Below, piece after piece: positions 8,585 to 18,143 of a stretch of 64,000 nt of DNA (position 1 is its first letter; each line of letters starts with the position of its first letter). The translations under genes were made by a program, and so were the position numbers. The DNA is from Micromonospora sp. WMMA1363 (GTDB taxonomy: Bacteria; Actinomycetota; Actinomycetes; Mycobacteriales; Micromonosporaceae). The stretch spans positions 801,001 through 865,000 of the forward strand of contig NZ_JAUALB010000001.1 of assembly GCF_030345795.1 (NCBI RefSeq), read 5' to 3'. Below the pieces are notes generated by a model. It saw only the letters and a list, made by a program, of their open reading frames with translations. It did no database searches and was not told the origin of the DNA.

Positions 8585-9805
8585 TCACAGCGCCGGCGGC
8601 CCGGCGGCGAGGGCGAGGGTGAGGTCGAGGACCGCCCGCGGATCGGTGAGGCGATCACCATACAGCTCCCGGAGTTGGCCCATCCGGTAGCGCACGGTCT
8701 GCGGGTGAACGAACAGGTCGGCGGCGACGTCGTCGCGGCGACCGTGATGCAGCAGCCACGAGCGTAGCGTTTCGGCGAGCCGGCTGGCGGTGGCCGGAGG
8801 CAGCGCCGCGAGTGGTCGCAGCACCTGGGCCCGCAGGTCGGCCAACGCCTCGGTGTCGGCCCCGAGCAGCAGTTCCGCCAGGTGCCGCTCGGTGTCCAGC
8901 GGCCCGTGGTCGGCGGGATGAGCGATCCCGAGGGCGAGTAGGCGGGTGGCCCGCCGGTAGGAGCTGGCGACCCGGGTCCACGGCCGGGCGGGGCCGAGCA
9001 CCGCTCGGCCGTCGTGCAGGATCCGCGCGAGCTGCCTCCGCCGGTCACCGTGCCCGTCGGGGACCAGGAGCACGGCCCTCTCCTCGCCCGGCCCGGTCGC
9101 CGGCAGGTCGTCGCCGCTTTCCAGGGTGTGCTCGTCGAGCAGCGCCAGCGTCGGCCGCAGGTTGGTGCGGGGCAGCAGAACGACGGTGAGCGTCTGCGGG
9201 ACCGGCCAGTCGGCCCGCTCGGCACTGTGGGTGAGCACCTCCTCGGGTTCGCCGGCGAGTAGCTGCTGGGCGAGGCGCTCCAGGTTGCGGCGACGGGCCC
9301 GACCGACGCTGGCCAGCTCGTCGGCGTGCCCGGCGACGCTCGCGGCGGACAGTTCGTCGATGTAGGCGAACATCAGCTCGGCGAACTCGGCGACGGTCCC
9401 CGCCGTGAGCCCACCGCGCACCGCGATGGTGGACATCTCCCGCCAGGAGACCCGGGCCCCCACCCGGTACGCGGCCAGCAGCGCGTCCACGCTCCGCCCC
9501 GAGCGGGCCTCGCCGCTGCCCAGGGCGTACGCGGCCTCCAGGGCGGGGACCAGGGGGGTGCTCGGGTCCGGGCCGTGGGAGCGTTCGATCAGCTGCAGGA
9601 ACGTGCCGAGGGCGATCTGCACCGCATTCTCGATCTTGTCCCGCATCTGGCCGGTGAGGGTGCCGGAATAACTGGGAACCTCGGCGGTGATCGCGGTCAC
9701 GGTCCGCTCGGCGAGCAGGGGCAGTCGGTCGCACAGCGCGCCGGCCACCCGCTCGTCGAGATCCAGTCGGGCGGCGCGACGGGTCGCTTCGGACCGGTCC
9801 GGCAC
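8585..9805 (-). CDS. PucR-family transcriptional regulator
   Basis: The C-terminal 60 residues carry the PucR/CdaR-type helix-turn-helix (LRSWLLHHGRRDDVAADLFVHPQTVRYRMGQ, residues about 345-385). The N-terminal part (DERVAGALCDRLPLLAERTV, IENAVQIALGTFLQLIE) is the long helical sensor region usual in this group. The GTG at 9805 has a GGAGGG site and gives 406 residues; an upstream in-frame ATG would run into the divergent promoter. It is divergent from the ferredoxin reductase and desaturase genes with only 84 bases between them, so it most likely controls that pair, perhaps in response to membrane state or fatty acids. The effector is not visible. Confidence 0.85.
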   Translation of the reverse strand: MPDRSEATRRAARLDLDERVAGALCDRLPLLAERTVTAITAEVPSYSGTLTGQMRDKIENAVQIALGTFLQLIERSHGPDPSTPLVPALEAAYALGSGEARSGRSVDALLAAYRVGARVSWREMSTIAVRGGLTAGTVAEFAELMFAYIDELSAASVAGHADELASVGRARRRNLERLAQQLLAGEPEEVLTHSAERADWPVPQTLTVVLLPRTNLRPTLALLDEHTLESGDDLPATGPGEERAVLLVPDGHGDRRRQLARILHDGRAVLGPARPWTRVASSYRRATRLLALGIAHPADHGPLDTERHLAELLLGADTEALADLRAQVLRPLAALPPATASRLAETLRSWLLHHGRRDDVAADLFVHPQTVRYRMGQLRELYGDRLTDPRAVLDLTLALAAGPPAL

Positions 9806-9889
9806 GATTGTTCCCTCCGTACAAAACGATGGGCCCAGTTCACCTGCGCGGGCCAAGATTTTATGTCAGTGTGCCGCAACCATCGGGAT
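9806..9889. promoter_or_regulatory. Divergent promoter/operator region, pucR-type regulator and desaturase operon
   Basis: These 84 bases hold both start regions. An AT-rich patch (ACAAAACGAT at 9821-9830 and GATTTTATGT at 9857-9866) contrasts with the surrounding GC and is the probable site for both promoters and the regulator. No clear -35/-10 pair or dyad can be assigned. Confidence 0.45.
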
Positions 9890-10981
9890 ATGACCACCAC
9901 CGTCCCGCGTCCACCCGCGACGGCGTCGCTGCGGCGCCGGATTCTGCGGCTCGCCGCGGCGGTGACCACCCCGCTGCTACCCGACGACTACCTCGACCTG
10001 GTCGCCCCGCTGCGCGCCGGCGCCGACCTGCGGGGGCGGATCGTCGCCGTGCGGCCGGAGACCCGGGACGCGGCGACGGTGGTCGTCCAACCGGGACGGG
10101 ACTGGCGGGGGCACGTCCCCGGGCAGTACGTCCGCTTCGGCGTGGACGTCGACGGCGTACGGCTCTGGCGGGCGTACTCGGTGACCTCCGCTCCCCGGGA
10201 TCGCCGCGGCCCGATCTCGATCACCGTGAAGGCGATCCCGGACGGGGTGGTCAGCAACCATCTCGTCCGGCGCGTGCGGCGGGGGACGATCGTGCAACTC
10301 GACCAGGCCCAGGGTGACTTCGTGTTGCCCACGCCGGCGCCGGCGCGGGTGCTCTTCGTCACCGCGGGCAGCGGGATCACCCCGGTGATGGGGATGCTGC
10401 GCGGTGGTGCCCTCGCCGGCGCCGACGTCACCCTCGTGCACTCCGCGCCCACCCCGGCAGAGGTGATCTTCGGCGCGGAGCTGCGTGAACTCGCCAAGAC
10501 GGGCGCGCTGCGACTGGTGGAGCGGCACACCGACCGCGACGGCGAGCTCGGTGTCGCCGACCTGGCCGATCTCGTACCCGACCACCTCGACCGGGAGACC
10601 TGGGCGTGCGGCCCGGTCGGTCTGCTCGACGTCCTGTCGGCGCACTGGGCCGCCGCGGGCCGGGCGGAGCGGCTGCACACCGAGCGGTTCCGCCCGACGG
10701 TCGTCTCGCCCGGCGAGGGCGGCACCGTCACGTTCGGCCGGACCGGTGTGACGGTGACCGCCGACGGCGCCACGCCACTGCTCGACGCCGGTGAGGCGGC
10801 CGGTGTGCTGATGCCCTCGGGCTGCCGGATGGGCATCTGCTTCGGCTGCGTCCTGCCACTGCGCCAGGGCGCGGTCCGCGACCTGCGTAACGGGGCGCTC
10901 ACCACGGCGGTGCCCGGCGACGGCGTCCTTATCCAGACCTGCGTGTCGGCCCCGGCCGGCCCCTGCGACCTCGACCACTGA
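9890..10981 (+). CDS. Ferredoxin reductase with C-terminal 2Fe-2S domain
   Basis: The 363-residue protein has an FAD-binding barrel (RAYSVTS, residues about 90-96), a NAD(P)H-binding domain (VTAGSGITPVMGML) and a plant-type [2Fe-2S] domain at the C terminus (PSGCRMGICFGC and a final TC). This order is that of oxygenase reductases that pass electrons from NAD(P)H to a di-iron partner. The next gene, 15 bases on, is a membrane fatty-acid desaturase, so this is almost certainly its electron donor. The ATG at 9890 follows the divergent promoter closely. The family resembles the mycobacterial Rv3230c reductase that serves the DesA3 desaturase. Confidence 0.92.
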   Translation: MTTTVPRPPATASLRRRILRLAAAVTTPLLPDDYLDLVAPLRAGADLRGRIVAVRPETRDAATVVVQPGRDWRGHVPGQYVRFGVDVDGVRLWRAYSVTSAPRDRRGPISITVKAIPDGVVSNHLVRRVRRGTIVQLDQAQGDFVLPTPAPARVLFVTAGSGITPVMGMLRGGALAGADVTLVHSAPTPAEVIFGAELRELAKTGALRLVERHTDRDGELGVADLADLVPDHLDRETWACGPVGLLDVLSAHWAAAGRAERLHTERFRPTVVSPGEGGTVTFGRTGVTVTADGATPLLDAGEAAGVLMPSGCRMGICFGCVLPLRQGAVRDLRNGALTTAVPGDGVLIQTCVSAPAGPCDLDH

Positions 10982-10995
10982 CCCGGAGTGCCTAC

Positions 10996-12129
10996 GTGAC
11001 CGTCATCCAGCGCAAGTCCGTCAGCCCGATCGCTCACCTCACCGCCCAGGACATCGAGGTCATCGGCAAGGAACTCGACGCGATCCGGGACCGGGTTCTG
11101 GCCGACCGGGGCGAACGGGACGCCCGGTACATTCGCCGGGTCATCAAGACCCAGCGGAGTCTGGAACTGGGCAGCCGGGCGGTGCTGCTGTTCTCGCTCT
11201 TCCCGCCCGCGTGGGTCGTCGGTACGGCCGGGCTCACCGTGGCCAAGATCCTGGAGAACATGGAGGTCGGGCACAACGTCCTGCACGGCCAGTGGGACTG
11301 GATGCGCGACCCGAAGATCCACTCGACCACCTGGGAGTGGGACCACGTGTCCCCGGCCGACCAGTGGAAGCACTCGCACAACGAGCTGCACCACCGCTAC
11401 ACCAACGTGGTCGGCAAGGACAACGACCTCGGGTACGGCATCATGCGCGTGGACGAGGACCAGCCGTGGCACCCGGCTTACCTGGGGCAGCCGTTGTGGA
11501 ACTTCATCAACGCCTGCTTCTTCGAGTACGGCATCGCCGCGTACGACCTGGAACTGGGCCGCAACCTGAAGAAGGGTCGGCACAAGGACCCGGAGTTCCG
11601 GGCCCGGGCCCGGGCGGTCGGGCGCAAGATCCGCCGACAGGTTCTTAAGGACTACGTGCTGCACCCGCTGCTGTCCGGCCCGTCCTTCCTCAGCACCCTC
11701 GCCGCGACGTTCACCGCGAACCTGATCCGTAACCTGTGGAGCCACTCAGTGATCATGTGCGGGCACTTCCCGGAGGGCGTGGAGACCTTCGAGAAGAGCT
11801 CGATCGAGGGCGAGACGCGGGGTGAGTGGTACCTGCGGCAGATACTCGGCTCGGCCAACATCAGCGGCAGCCGGCTCATGCACATCATGACCGGTAACCT
11901 GTCCCACCAGATCGAGCACCACCTCTTCCCGGACCTGCCCAGCAACCGCTACCGGGAGGTCGCCCCGCAGGTGCGGGCGCTGTTCGACCGGTACGGGCTG
12001 ACCTACACGGCGGGTTCCCTGCCCCGGCAGGTGTTCTCGGCGTGGCGGAAGGTCTTCCGCCTGTCGCTGCCCAACCGTCGGCGGACCGATGACCGGTCGA
12101 CGCGGGCGCTTGCCCCGTCCGGCGTCTGA
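10996..12129 (+). CDS. Membrane fatty-acid desaturase
   Basis: This di-iron membrane enzyme introduces a cis double bond into fatty acyl chains. The three histidine boxes are present: GHNVLHGQ, HSHNELHHRYTN and HQIEHHLFPD, with further His in VIMCGHFPEG. Hydrophobic segments lie around residues 55-85 and 225-245. It starts at GTG 10996 with a CCGGAG ribosome site and is in one operon with the upstream reductase. Together with the divergent PucR protein it forms a regulated desaturation unit that would adjust membrane fluidity. At 377 residues its length is normal for the acyl-lipid/acyl-CoA desaturase group. Regioselectivity (delta-9 is usual) is inferred from the family. Confidence 0.93.
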   Translation: MTVIQRKSVSPIAHLTAQDIEVIGKELDAIRDRVLADRGERDARYIRRVIKTQRSLELGSRAVLLFSLFPPAWVVGTAGLTVAKILENMEVGHNVLHGQWDWMRDPKIHSTTWEWDHVSPADQWKHSHNELHHRYTNVVGKDNDLGYGIMRVDEDQPWHPAYLGQPLWNFINACFFEYGIAAYDLELGRNLKKGRHKDPEFRARARAVGRKIRRQVLKDYVLHPLLSGPSFLSTLAATFTANLIRNLWSHSVIMCGHFPEGVETFEKSSIEGETRGEWYLRQILGSANISGSRLMHIMTGNLSHQIEHHLFPDLPSNRYREVAPQVRALFDRYGLTYTAGSLPRQVFSAWRKVFRLSLPNRRRTDDRSTRALAPSGV

Positions 12130-12256
12130 GAAGGTCTCGCACGCGCCGGCCGACGGGACCGCCGTAGCCGGGCCGGTCGTGCGGGATCAGGCGGACGTCG
12201 TCGGCGACCAGCGGTTCCGACGCCGGGACGTCGACCTCGACCGTCAGGGCGGCAGC

Positions 12257-13375
12257 CTAGCGACCGACCGGCGGGGTTCCGGCGACCTCGTCGTACAACT
12301 TCTCCAGCCGGCGGGTCTGCTTGTGCAGGTCGAAGCGGTCCTCGACGTGCCGGCGGGCCTCGTGGCCGAGCCGCTGGCGCAGGGCGTCGTCGTCGAGCAG
12401 GCGGGCGATGTTCCCGGCCAGCGCCGGCCGGTCGCCCTCGGCGCCGAGCAGGCCGGTCTCGCCGGGCACGACGGCCTCGGGGATGCCGCTGTGGTACGTC
12501 GACACGACCGGCAGGCCGAGGCTTGCCGCCTCGAGGATGGTGATGGGCAGGCCCTCGGAGTCGCCGTCCGCCGCCGTTCGCGACGGCGCGGCGAACAGCT
12601 TCGACTGCGCCAGGTGGTGGCTGACCACCGCCGGTGGCTGTGCGCCGAGGAACGTGGCGTCGAGGTCGAGTTGTGCCGCCCGGGCGCGCAGCGGCCCCTC
12701 CAGCGGCCCGGTGCCGATGAACAGCACCCGCGGCCGCCGGGGCCGTAGCAGCCCGAGCGCCTCGACGAGATCGTCGACCCCCTTCTTCTCGACGAACCGG
12801 CCGACGAAGGCCACGTCCCACACCGGCGGGGTGGCCGCCGGCAGGGCCGGGATCGGCACGCCGATGTGGTGCACCTGGACCTTGGCCGGGTCGGCGCCGA
12901 GGGCGATCGCCCGGTCGCGGATGAAGTCGCTGACCGCGACGACGACCGCCGCTCGCTCGAACGCCACGCGCAGGTTGCGCCGCTGCCGCGCCCCGCGTAG
13001 GCCGGGAAGGGCGGGCTGGCGGGTGACGTCCCGGCCATGCACGGTGACGACCAGGGGGATGCGCAGGTCGGCGGCGGTGCGGCTGATCAGCCAGCCGTCG
13101 CCGCCGAAGTGGGCGTGTACCAGAGCCGGCCGCAGTCGCCGCAGCAGTCGGGTGAGCCGGGCCGACCGGCCGGTGACCTTCAGCGCGAGCAGGTCCCGCC
13201 GGTCCGGGCCGGTGCCACGGAAGGCGAGCACGTCGGTGTCGCGGGACAGCGCGGACACGACCCGCACGGCCCCGAGGTAGGTGGGCCGCCAGGTGGTGAG
13301 CGCGTCGGCCTGGTTGCGGATGAACGTCTCCGAGCCGGCCAGCAGGTGGCTGCGCCAGATGACGACGTGGGGCAT
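12257..13375 (-). CDS. Glycosyltransferase family 4
   Basis: The product is a GT-B-fold, retaining glycosyltransferase of the group 1/GT4 type. It shows the acceptor-side loop (HGRDVTRQP), the donor-domain opening VGRFVEKKGVDDLVEALGLL and the EGLPITILEAASLGLPVV stretch that contains the E-x7-E donor-binding motif. I prefer the ATG at 13375 (MPHVVIWRSHLLAGSETFIRNQ); a longer frame to 13399 adds eight unlikely residues. It is followed on the same strand by a GT2 enzyme whose stop lies only 28 bases upstream of this start, so the two are probably co-transcribed. The sugar and acceptor are unknown; a cell-surface glycan or natural-product role is possible. Confidence 0.87.
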   Translation of the reverse strand: MPHVVIWRSHLLAGSETFIRNQADALTTWRPTYLGAVRVVSALSRDTDVLAFRGTGPDRRDLLALKVTGRSARLTRLLRRLRPALVHAHFGGDGWLISRTAADLRIPLVVTVHGRDVTRQPALPGLRGARQRRNLRVAFERAAVVVAVSDFIRDRAIALGADPAKVQVHHIGVPIPALPAATPPVWDVAFVGRFVEKKGVDDLVEALGLLRPRRPRVLFIGTGPLEGPLRARAAQLDLDATFLGAQPPAVVSHHLAQSKLFAAPSRTAADGDSEGLPITILEAASLGLPVVSTYHSGIPEAVVPGETGLLGAEGDRPALAGNIARLLDDDALRQRLGHEARRHVEDRFDLHKQTRRLEKLYDEVAGTPPVGR

Positions 13376-13402
13376 CGATGGATCAGGATACCGCAGCACG
13401 GG

Positions 13403-14431
13403 TCACGGGTTTCCGGAGTCGGCGGCGACCTGGTCGGACCGGGCTGGTGGGAGGTCCGCGCCGGTGTGGTCGGCAGCCGTCCGTGGGCCGGTCGGACGGC
13501 GACGGCGGTCCAGGATCCGATCCCGCAGGGCGTGCCGGAGATGCGGTGGGACCATCCAGATCTGCAGGTACGTAAGGTAGTCGATCGCGCCCGGCTGGCC
13601 GTGCCGGCGGGCGTCGGCGAGCACCGTCCGGAAGACCTTCGGGTCGCGTGTCGTCGCCGCCATCGAGCCGACGACGCTGAGCGCGATGGCCGCGTACGCT
13701 TTGCGGGTGAGCAGGGGGCGGGTGGAGCGTAGCCACTCGAGCTGCGCAGCCCACGGGGAGGAGAGGCTGATCCGGGGCCGGTCCTCGTCCTGGTGCCACA
13801 GCACCAGCGGCTCGGCGGCCATCAGCAACTCCACGTCGTCGTGCTCGAGGGCCCGCAGCGTCCAGTCCAGCTCCTGCTGCCGGCGCAGGCCGACGGTGAA
13901 CGGGACTCGGCGCAGCAGCTCGGTGGGTGCCATGATCGTCGAGGTCTGGATGAAGCCGTCGCCGTGGAACAGGCCTCGCCGAACGGTGAGGTACTCACAG
14001 ATCGGCTCGCCCGCCGCGGGTAGCCGGCGGGGCAGCACGAACTCGGCGCGCGGGGTGCGGTTCACCAGGCGGCTGGCGACGATCGGGGATCCGGCCGTCG
14101 CGGTGGCGGCGAGGGCGAGCTGCACCTCCAGCTTGCGGGGCAGCCACTCGTCGTCGTCGTCGAGGAACGCCGTCCAGCGGGCACGGGCCGCGCGGACCCC
14201 GACGTTGCGGGCGTTCGGCGCGCCGCCCCGCTCGGGTAGCGGCAGCACGCGCAGCCGCGGGTCGGGGATCGCGGCGAGCGCGGCCTGCGTGCCGGCGTCC
14301 GCTCCATCCACCACGACGACGACCTCGATCTCCGCCACCGACTGAGCGAGGGCGCTGCGGACCGCGCGGGTCACCAGGGCCGGCCGGTCGCAGGTCGGGA
14401 TGACCACGCTGACGTCAGGTGTGCGCGACAT
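13403..14431 (-). CDS. Glycosyltransferase family 2
   Basis: This is a GT-A-fold enzyme of about 342 residues. The nucleotide-sugar binding start DVSVVIPTCDRPALV, the AxNARNVGV turn and the metal-binding run WTAFLDDDDEW are all visible. The GTG/ATG choice is uncertain; I take ATG 14431 because homology begins directly after it, and the alternative ATG at 14449 adds six basic residues. It is transcribed just ahead of the GT4 gene on the minus strand and diverges from a second GT pair on the plus strand, so four transferases form one locus. Confidence 0.87.
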   Translation of the reverse strand: MSRTPDVSVVIPTCDRPALVTRAVRSALAQSVAEIEVVVVVDGADAGTQAALAAIPDPRLRVLPLPERGGAPNARNVGVRAARARWTAFLDDDDEWLPRKLEVQLALAATATAGSPIVASRLVNRTPRAEFVLPRRLPAAGEPICEYLTVRRGLFHGDGFIQTSTIMAPTELLRRVPFTVGLRRQQELDWTLRALEHDDVELLMAAEPLVLWHQDEDRPRISLSSPWAAQLEWLRSTRPLLTRKAYAAIALSVVGSMAATTRDPKVFRTVLADARRHGQPGAIDYLTYLQIWMVPPHLRHALRDRILDRRRRPTGPRTAADHTGADLPPARSDQVAADSGNP

Positions 14432-14710
14432 GAATACCCGCTTACGCATTGATTGCGGTTGCCTCGGGAGCCAGCGAATCGAGGGTGCCCGGGGTCGACC
14501 GGACCACCTTACCTGACCTCACCGGGTCGAGGGTAAGTGCCGATGAGGCGACGATGTCCAGCAGGTATACGAACGGTTGCTGGATCGCTGCGCAGGGTGC
14601 GGGTGGTGGGAAGTCGTCACGGCGCGGGGCAGCGCCTGATCCATGTCGCGGGACGAAACTGCCGTAGACTCGCCGGGCGTCCGCTGGTCTGAGGAATCGG
14701 AGAACCATTC

Positions 14711-16093
14711 GTGCAGCTCGACGGTGTCGCCGCGGCCGGCGGTGGCCGGGTGGTCATGCTCGTGGACAACGGGGTCGACGGCGACTCCCGGGTGCAGAAG
14801 GCGGCCCGGTCGGCCGCCGACGCGGGCTGGGACGTCACACTGCTGGGCTGCGCCGACGTCGAGCGGGAGTGGCGGCTGGGCGGCGCCCAGGTTCGGGTGC
14901 TGCCGATGGGCGGGAACCGCGGCGGTGGCCGCACCGGCCTGCGGCAACGCCTGGTCGCCCGTGGCGGGCCGCTGCTGCGGGCGGCCCGGCTGGCCCGACG
15001 ACCGGTCGAGCACGCCCAGGTCTTCTTCTGGCGCACGGTCGCCGGAGACCGCGCGTGGCGGCACCTCGAACCGGGGCTGTGGACCTACGAGCGGGTGTTC
15101 GGACCGGTGGTCGACGCCCTGGCGCCGGATCTGATCCACGCCCACGACTTCCGGATGCTCGGCGTGGCCGCGCGGGCGGTCGACCGGGCCCGGACCGCCG
15201 GCCGGGAGGTGCGGCTCGTGTGGGACGCACACGAGTGGCTGCCGGGCGCGAGACCGCGGCGCGACAACGTACGGTGGTTGCCCGCTCACCTCGCCTACCT
15301 GCGGGAGTACGTGTCGCACGCCGACGCGGTCGTCACCGTCTCGGAGGCTCTGGCCGAGCTGCTCCAGGACGAGCACGGGCTGGCCGAACGCCCCACCGTG
15401 CTGCTCAACGCCCCGGCCGTGACGGACCCGTCGCCGACCCCGGCGGAGGTGCCCGACCTGCGGGACCGGTGTGGCGTCGGGCCGGAGACGCCGCTGCTCG
15501 TCTACAGCGGCACGCTCGTCGAGCAGCGGGGGGTGGCGACGGTCGTCGAGGCGCTGCCCCGGCTACCCGGAGCCCACCTCGCGCTCGTGGTCGCCGACCC
15601 CTCCGCGCCGTACGTCAGGCGCCTGCTCGCGGTCGCCGCCCGGCTCGGCGTGGCCGAGCGGGTGCACCCCGTGCCGTACGTGCCGCACGGGCAGGTGAGC
15701 GCCTTCCTGAGCGCCGCGGACGTCGGACTGATCCCGATCCACCACTGGCCGAACCACGAGATCGCCCTGATCACGAAGTTCTTCGAGTACGCGCACGCCC
15801 GGCTCCCCGTCGTGGTCAGTGACGTCCGCACGATGGCCGACACCGTCCAGGCCACCGGGCAGGGCGAGGTGTTCCGGGCGGGTGACGCCACCGACCTGGT
15901 CCGCGCCGTGCGGGCCGTGCTCGCCGACCCACAGCGGTACCGCCGGGTGTACGACGGCCCGGCCTCACCGCTGCCCGACTGGACCTGGGAGGCGCAGGCC
16001 GAGCGGCTCGACGCCGTCTACCGGCGCCTGCTGGGCGGCGGGGATCCACCGGGTCGGTCTACCACCACGCCGGCTGTGGTGCAGGCGCCGTGA
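14711..16093 (+). CDS. Glycosyltransferase family 4 (second)
   Basis: The protein has 460 residues. Its N-terminal domain carries MLVDNGVDGDSRVQKAARSAADAGWDVTLLG, split here as the DNGVDGDSRV nucleotide-site loop, and an IHAHDF motif. The donor domain has LLVYSGTLVEQRGV and an ADVGLIPIHHWPNHEIALITKFFEYAHARLPVVVSDV region, in which the family E/E motif is partly altered. GTG 14711 has a GGAGAACC ribosome site. The stop overlaps the GTG start of the next GT2 gene by four bases (GTGA), so the two proteins are translationally coupled. Confidence 0.85.
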   Translation: MQLDGVAAAGGGRVVMLVDNGVDGDSRVQKAARSAADAGWDVTLLGCADVEREWRLGGAQVRVLPMGGNRGGGRTGLRQRLVARGGPLLRAARLARRPVEHAQVFFWRTVAGDRAWRHLEPGLWTYERVFGPVVDALAPDLIHAHDFRMLGVAARAVDRARTAGREVRLVWDAHEWLPGARPRRDNVRWLPAHLAYLREYVSHADAVVTVSEALAELLQDEHGLAERPTVLLNAPAVTDPSPTPAEVPDLRDRCGVGPETPLLVYSGTLVEQRGVATVVEALPRLPGAHLALVVADPSAPYVRRLLAVAARLGVAERVHPVPYVPHGQVSAFLSAADVGLIPIHHWPNHEIALITKFFEYAHARLPVVVSDVRTMADTVQATGQGEVFRAGDATDLVRAVRAVLADPQRYRRVYDGPASPLPDWTWEAQAERLDAVYRRLLGGGDPPGRSTTTPAVVQAP

Positions 16094-17667
16094 GCGCGCC
16101 CGACGTCACCGTGGTGGTGCCGGTCTACAACACCATGCCGTACCTGACCCGGTGCCTGGACTCGCTGGTGGGGCAGACCATCGGGCTGGACCGGTTGCAG
16201 GTGGTGGCGGTGGACGACGGCTCCACCGACCGCAGTGGCGCCGAGTTGGACCGTTTCGCCGCCCGGCACCCCGGCGTGTTCACGGTCATCCACCAGGCCA
16301 ACTCCGGCGGTCCGGCCGGCCCGTGTAACCGCGCGCTCGACGTCGCCGCCGGCCGGTACGTCTTCTTCGTCGGCGCCGACGACCATCTCGGCCCGGAGGC
16401 GCTGCGACGGCTGGTCGCAGCCGCCGACGAGTGGGACTCCGACGTCGTGCTCGGCAAGGTGGTCGGGGTCAACAGCCGGCACATCTACCAGGACATCTTC
16501 GCCGCCAACCAGGTCGACGTCGATCTGTTCGACTCGCCCTTGCCCCGGTCGCTGGCCAACACCAAGCTGTTCCGGCGGGACCTGCTGGAACAGCACCGGA
16601 TCCGCTACCGGGAGGACCTGCCGCTCGGCAGTGACCTGCCGTTCACGCTGGAGGCGTGCTACCGGGCGCGGCGCGTCTCGGTGCTGGCCGACTACGAGTT
16701 CTACTTCGCCGTCCGGCGGTTCAGCGCCACCAACATCACCTACCTGAGCCGACACCTCGACCGGCTGCGTACCGTCGAGGCGACCACGGAGTTCGTCGCT
16801 GACCTGATCGGTCCGGGTAAACAGCGCGACGCCGTCATGGCCCGCCGGTTCGACCACGAGATCGCCAAACTGGTCGAGGACGACCTGCTGCGGCTGGACC
16901 GCGACACGCAGCAGCGGGTACACGACGGCGTCGGGCGGCTGGCGGCGGCGTACCTCACCGATGACATCGCCCGCGAGCTGAACGCCGAGACACGCATCCG
17001 GCTCACCCTGACCCGGGACGGCCGACTTGACGACCTGCTCGCCGCGATCGGGCAGGACGCCTGCACCGGCGTGCCGCCGACGGTCGTCGAGGGCGGTCGT
17101 CGGTACGCGGCGTACCCCGGGTTCCGCACCGGCGTGTCCGATTCCTGCTTCGACGTCACGACGGCGCCGGACTGGACCGCGAAGCTCGACGTCACCGCCA
17201 TCGCCTGGGAGACCGACGAGCGCGGCGAGCGGGTGCTCACCCTCACCGCGACCACCCCGGTGCCGGACCTCGGGCGGGTCAGTGTCAGCGCCGAGGAGAT
17301 CGTCGCCGAGACCACGACGGTGTCGGCCGGCCCGGACGGCACCACGCTGCGGATTCGCTTCCGCGCCGCCGATCTGCTCGCCGCGACCGGACCCACCGGT
17401 CAGCGGCGGGCGTTGTCGGCCCAGCCCGGGGGGTTCGACCCCGGCCTGGCCCAGGGAGCCAACCGGGCCACCGGGGCGGGTGGCTCGGCGGCGCTTCGCG
17501 CGCCCCGCCTGCGGGCGACCGCGCCGCTGCTGCGTCGGCGCGGCGCCCGGCTGTACGTGGTCACGCCGGTCGTCGACGACTCCGGCCGACTGATGCTCTC
17601 CGTGGTGCCGGTGACCCCGAACCGGGTTTTCGCCCAGGTCCGTCGGACCCTGCGCCGACGCCACTAG
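16090..17667 (+). CDS. Glycosyltransferase family 2 with long C-terminal domain
   Basis: Residues 1-230 are a GT2 catalytic domain (VTVVVPVYNTMPYLTRCLDS, VDDGSTDRSG, VFFVGADDHL). About 290 residues follow, forming helical and then beta-rich regions similar in layout to the extra domains of wall-teichoic-acid glycosyltransferases of the TarS type. Conserved ERLRTVE-type helices (LDRLRTVEATTEF) support that comparison. The GTG at 16090 overlaps the previous stop. It probably decorates a polyol or glycan of the cell envelope, but the TarS-like assignment rests on layout and not on a measured match. Confidence 0.83.
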   Translation: MSAPDVTVVVPVYNTMPYLTRCLDSLVGQTIGLDRLQVVAVDDGSTDRSGAELDRFAARHPGVFTVIHQANSGGPAGPCNRALDVAAGRYVFFVGADDHLGPEALRRLVAAADEWDSDVVLGKVVGVNSRHIYQDIFAANQVDVDLFDSPLPRSLANTKLFRRDLLEQHRIRYREDLPLGSDLPFTLEACYRARRVSVLADYEFYFAVRRFSATNITYLSRHLDRLRTVEATTEFVADLIGPGKQRDAVMARRFDHEIAKLVEDDLLRLDRDTQQRVHDGVGRLAAAYLTDDIARELNAETRIRLTLTRDGRLDDLLAAIGQDACTGVPPTVVEGGRRYAAYPGFRTGVSDSCFDVTTAPDWTAKLDVTAIAWETDERGERVLTLTATTPVPDLGRVSVSAEEIVAETTTVSAGPDGTTLRIRFRAADLLAATGPTGQRRALSAQPGGFDPGLAQGANRATGAGGSAALRAPRLRATAPLLRRRGARLYVVTPVVDDSGRLMLSVVPVTPNRVFAQVRRTLRRRH

Positions 17668-17869
17668 CCGCCCCGCGCCGCGGACCTCGGCGGTGCCGGC
17701 CTCCGGCGCGGCCGGAGGGCGGCCGTCGCGCCGGAGCTGGCGTACCGGACCGATTGCCAGGTCCACCCCATGCTCGCGGGCGGCGGTGGCGAGCTTCTCG
17801 CCCATCGGGGCACGGCGGGCAGGAAGGCGGGGCGACGGAATACTCCACGGTCGCGTCGGTACGCGTCGC

Positions 17870-18046
17870 CTAGCGGCGGCTGGGCGGGCGATGCATCAGC
17901 TGCCGTCCCTTGACGACGGCCAGGGCGATCACCACGACCAGCGCGATCACGCCGATGATCATCAGCCACCGGGCCGCTTCCAGGAGCAGCCCGAGCAGGA
18001 CGAGCGCGCCGGCGACGACGCCGACGACCCAGAGCATTGCCCGCAT
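17870..18046 (-). CDS. Small two-helix membrane protein
   Basis: This 58-residue protein begins MRAMLWVVGVVAGALVLLG, has a second hydrophobic helix (WLMIIGVIALVVVIALAVV) and ends with a basic tail (KGRQLMHRPPSRR). A strong GGGAGGT ribosome site precedes the ATG at 18046, which is the main reason to believe it. Two short helices and a positive tail are common among small actinomycete envelope proteins. No function can be given. The 200 bases between it and the GT2 stop hold only a doubtful coding remnant. Confidence 0.7.
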   Translation of the reverse strand: MRAMLWVVGVVAGALVLLGLLLEAARWLMIIGVIALVVVIALAVVKGRQLMHRPPSRR

Positions 18047-18143
18047 GTCGACCTCCCGTCCGCACCCCGCGTGCCTGCGGGGCGTTTCCGGTGACCTTCC
18101 CGCCCTCGCCGACAACATGCGAGCCGACCAGTGGAAACGGTCC

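Noticed and set aside
17690..17850. Minus-strand frame reading MGEKLATAAREHGVDLAIG from 17805
   Set aside because: Looks protein-like for about 35 codons but has no ribosome site, and the frame then runs on antisense through the glycosyltransferase gene. Possibly a remnant; too weak to call.
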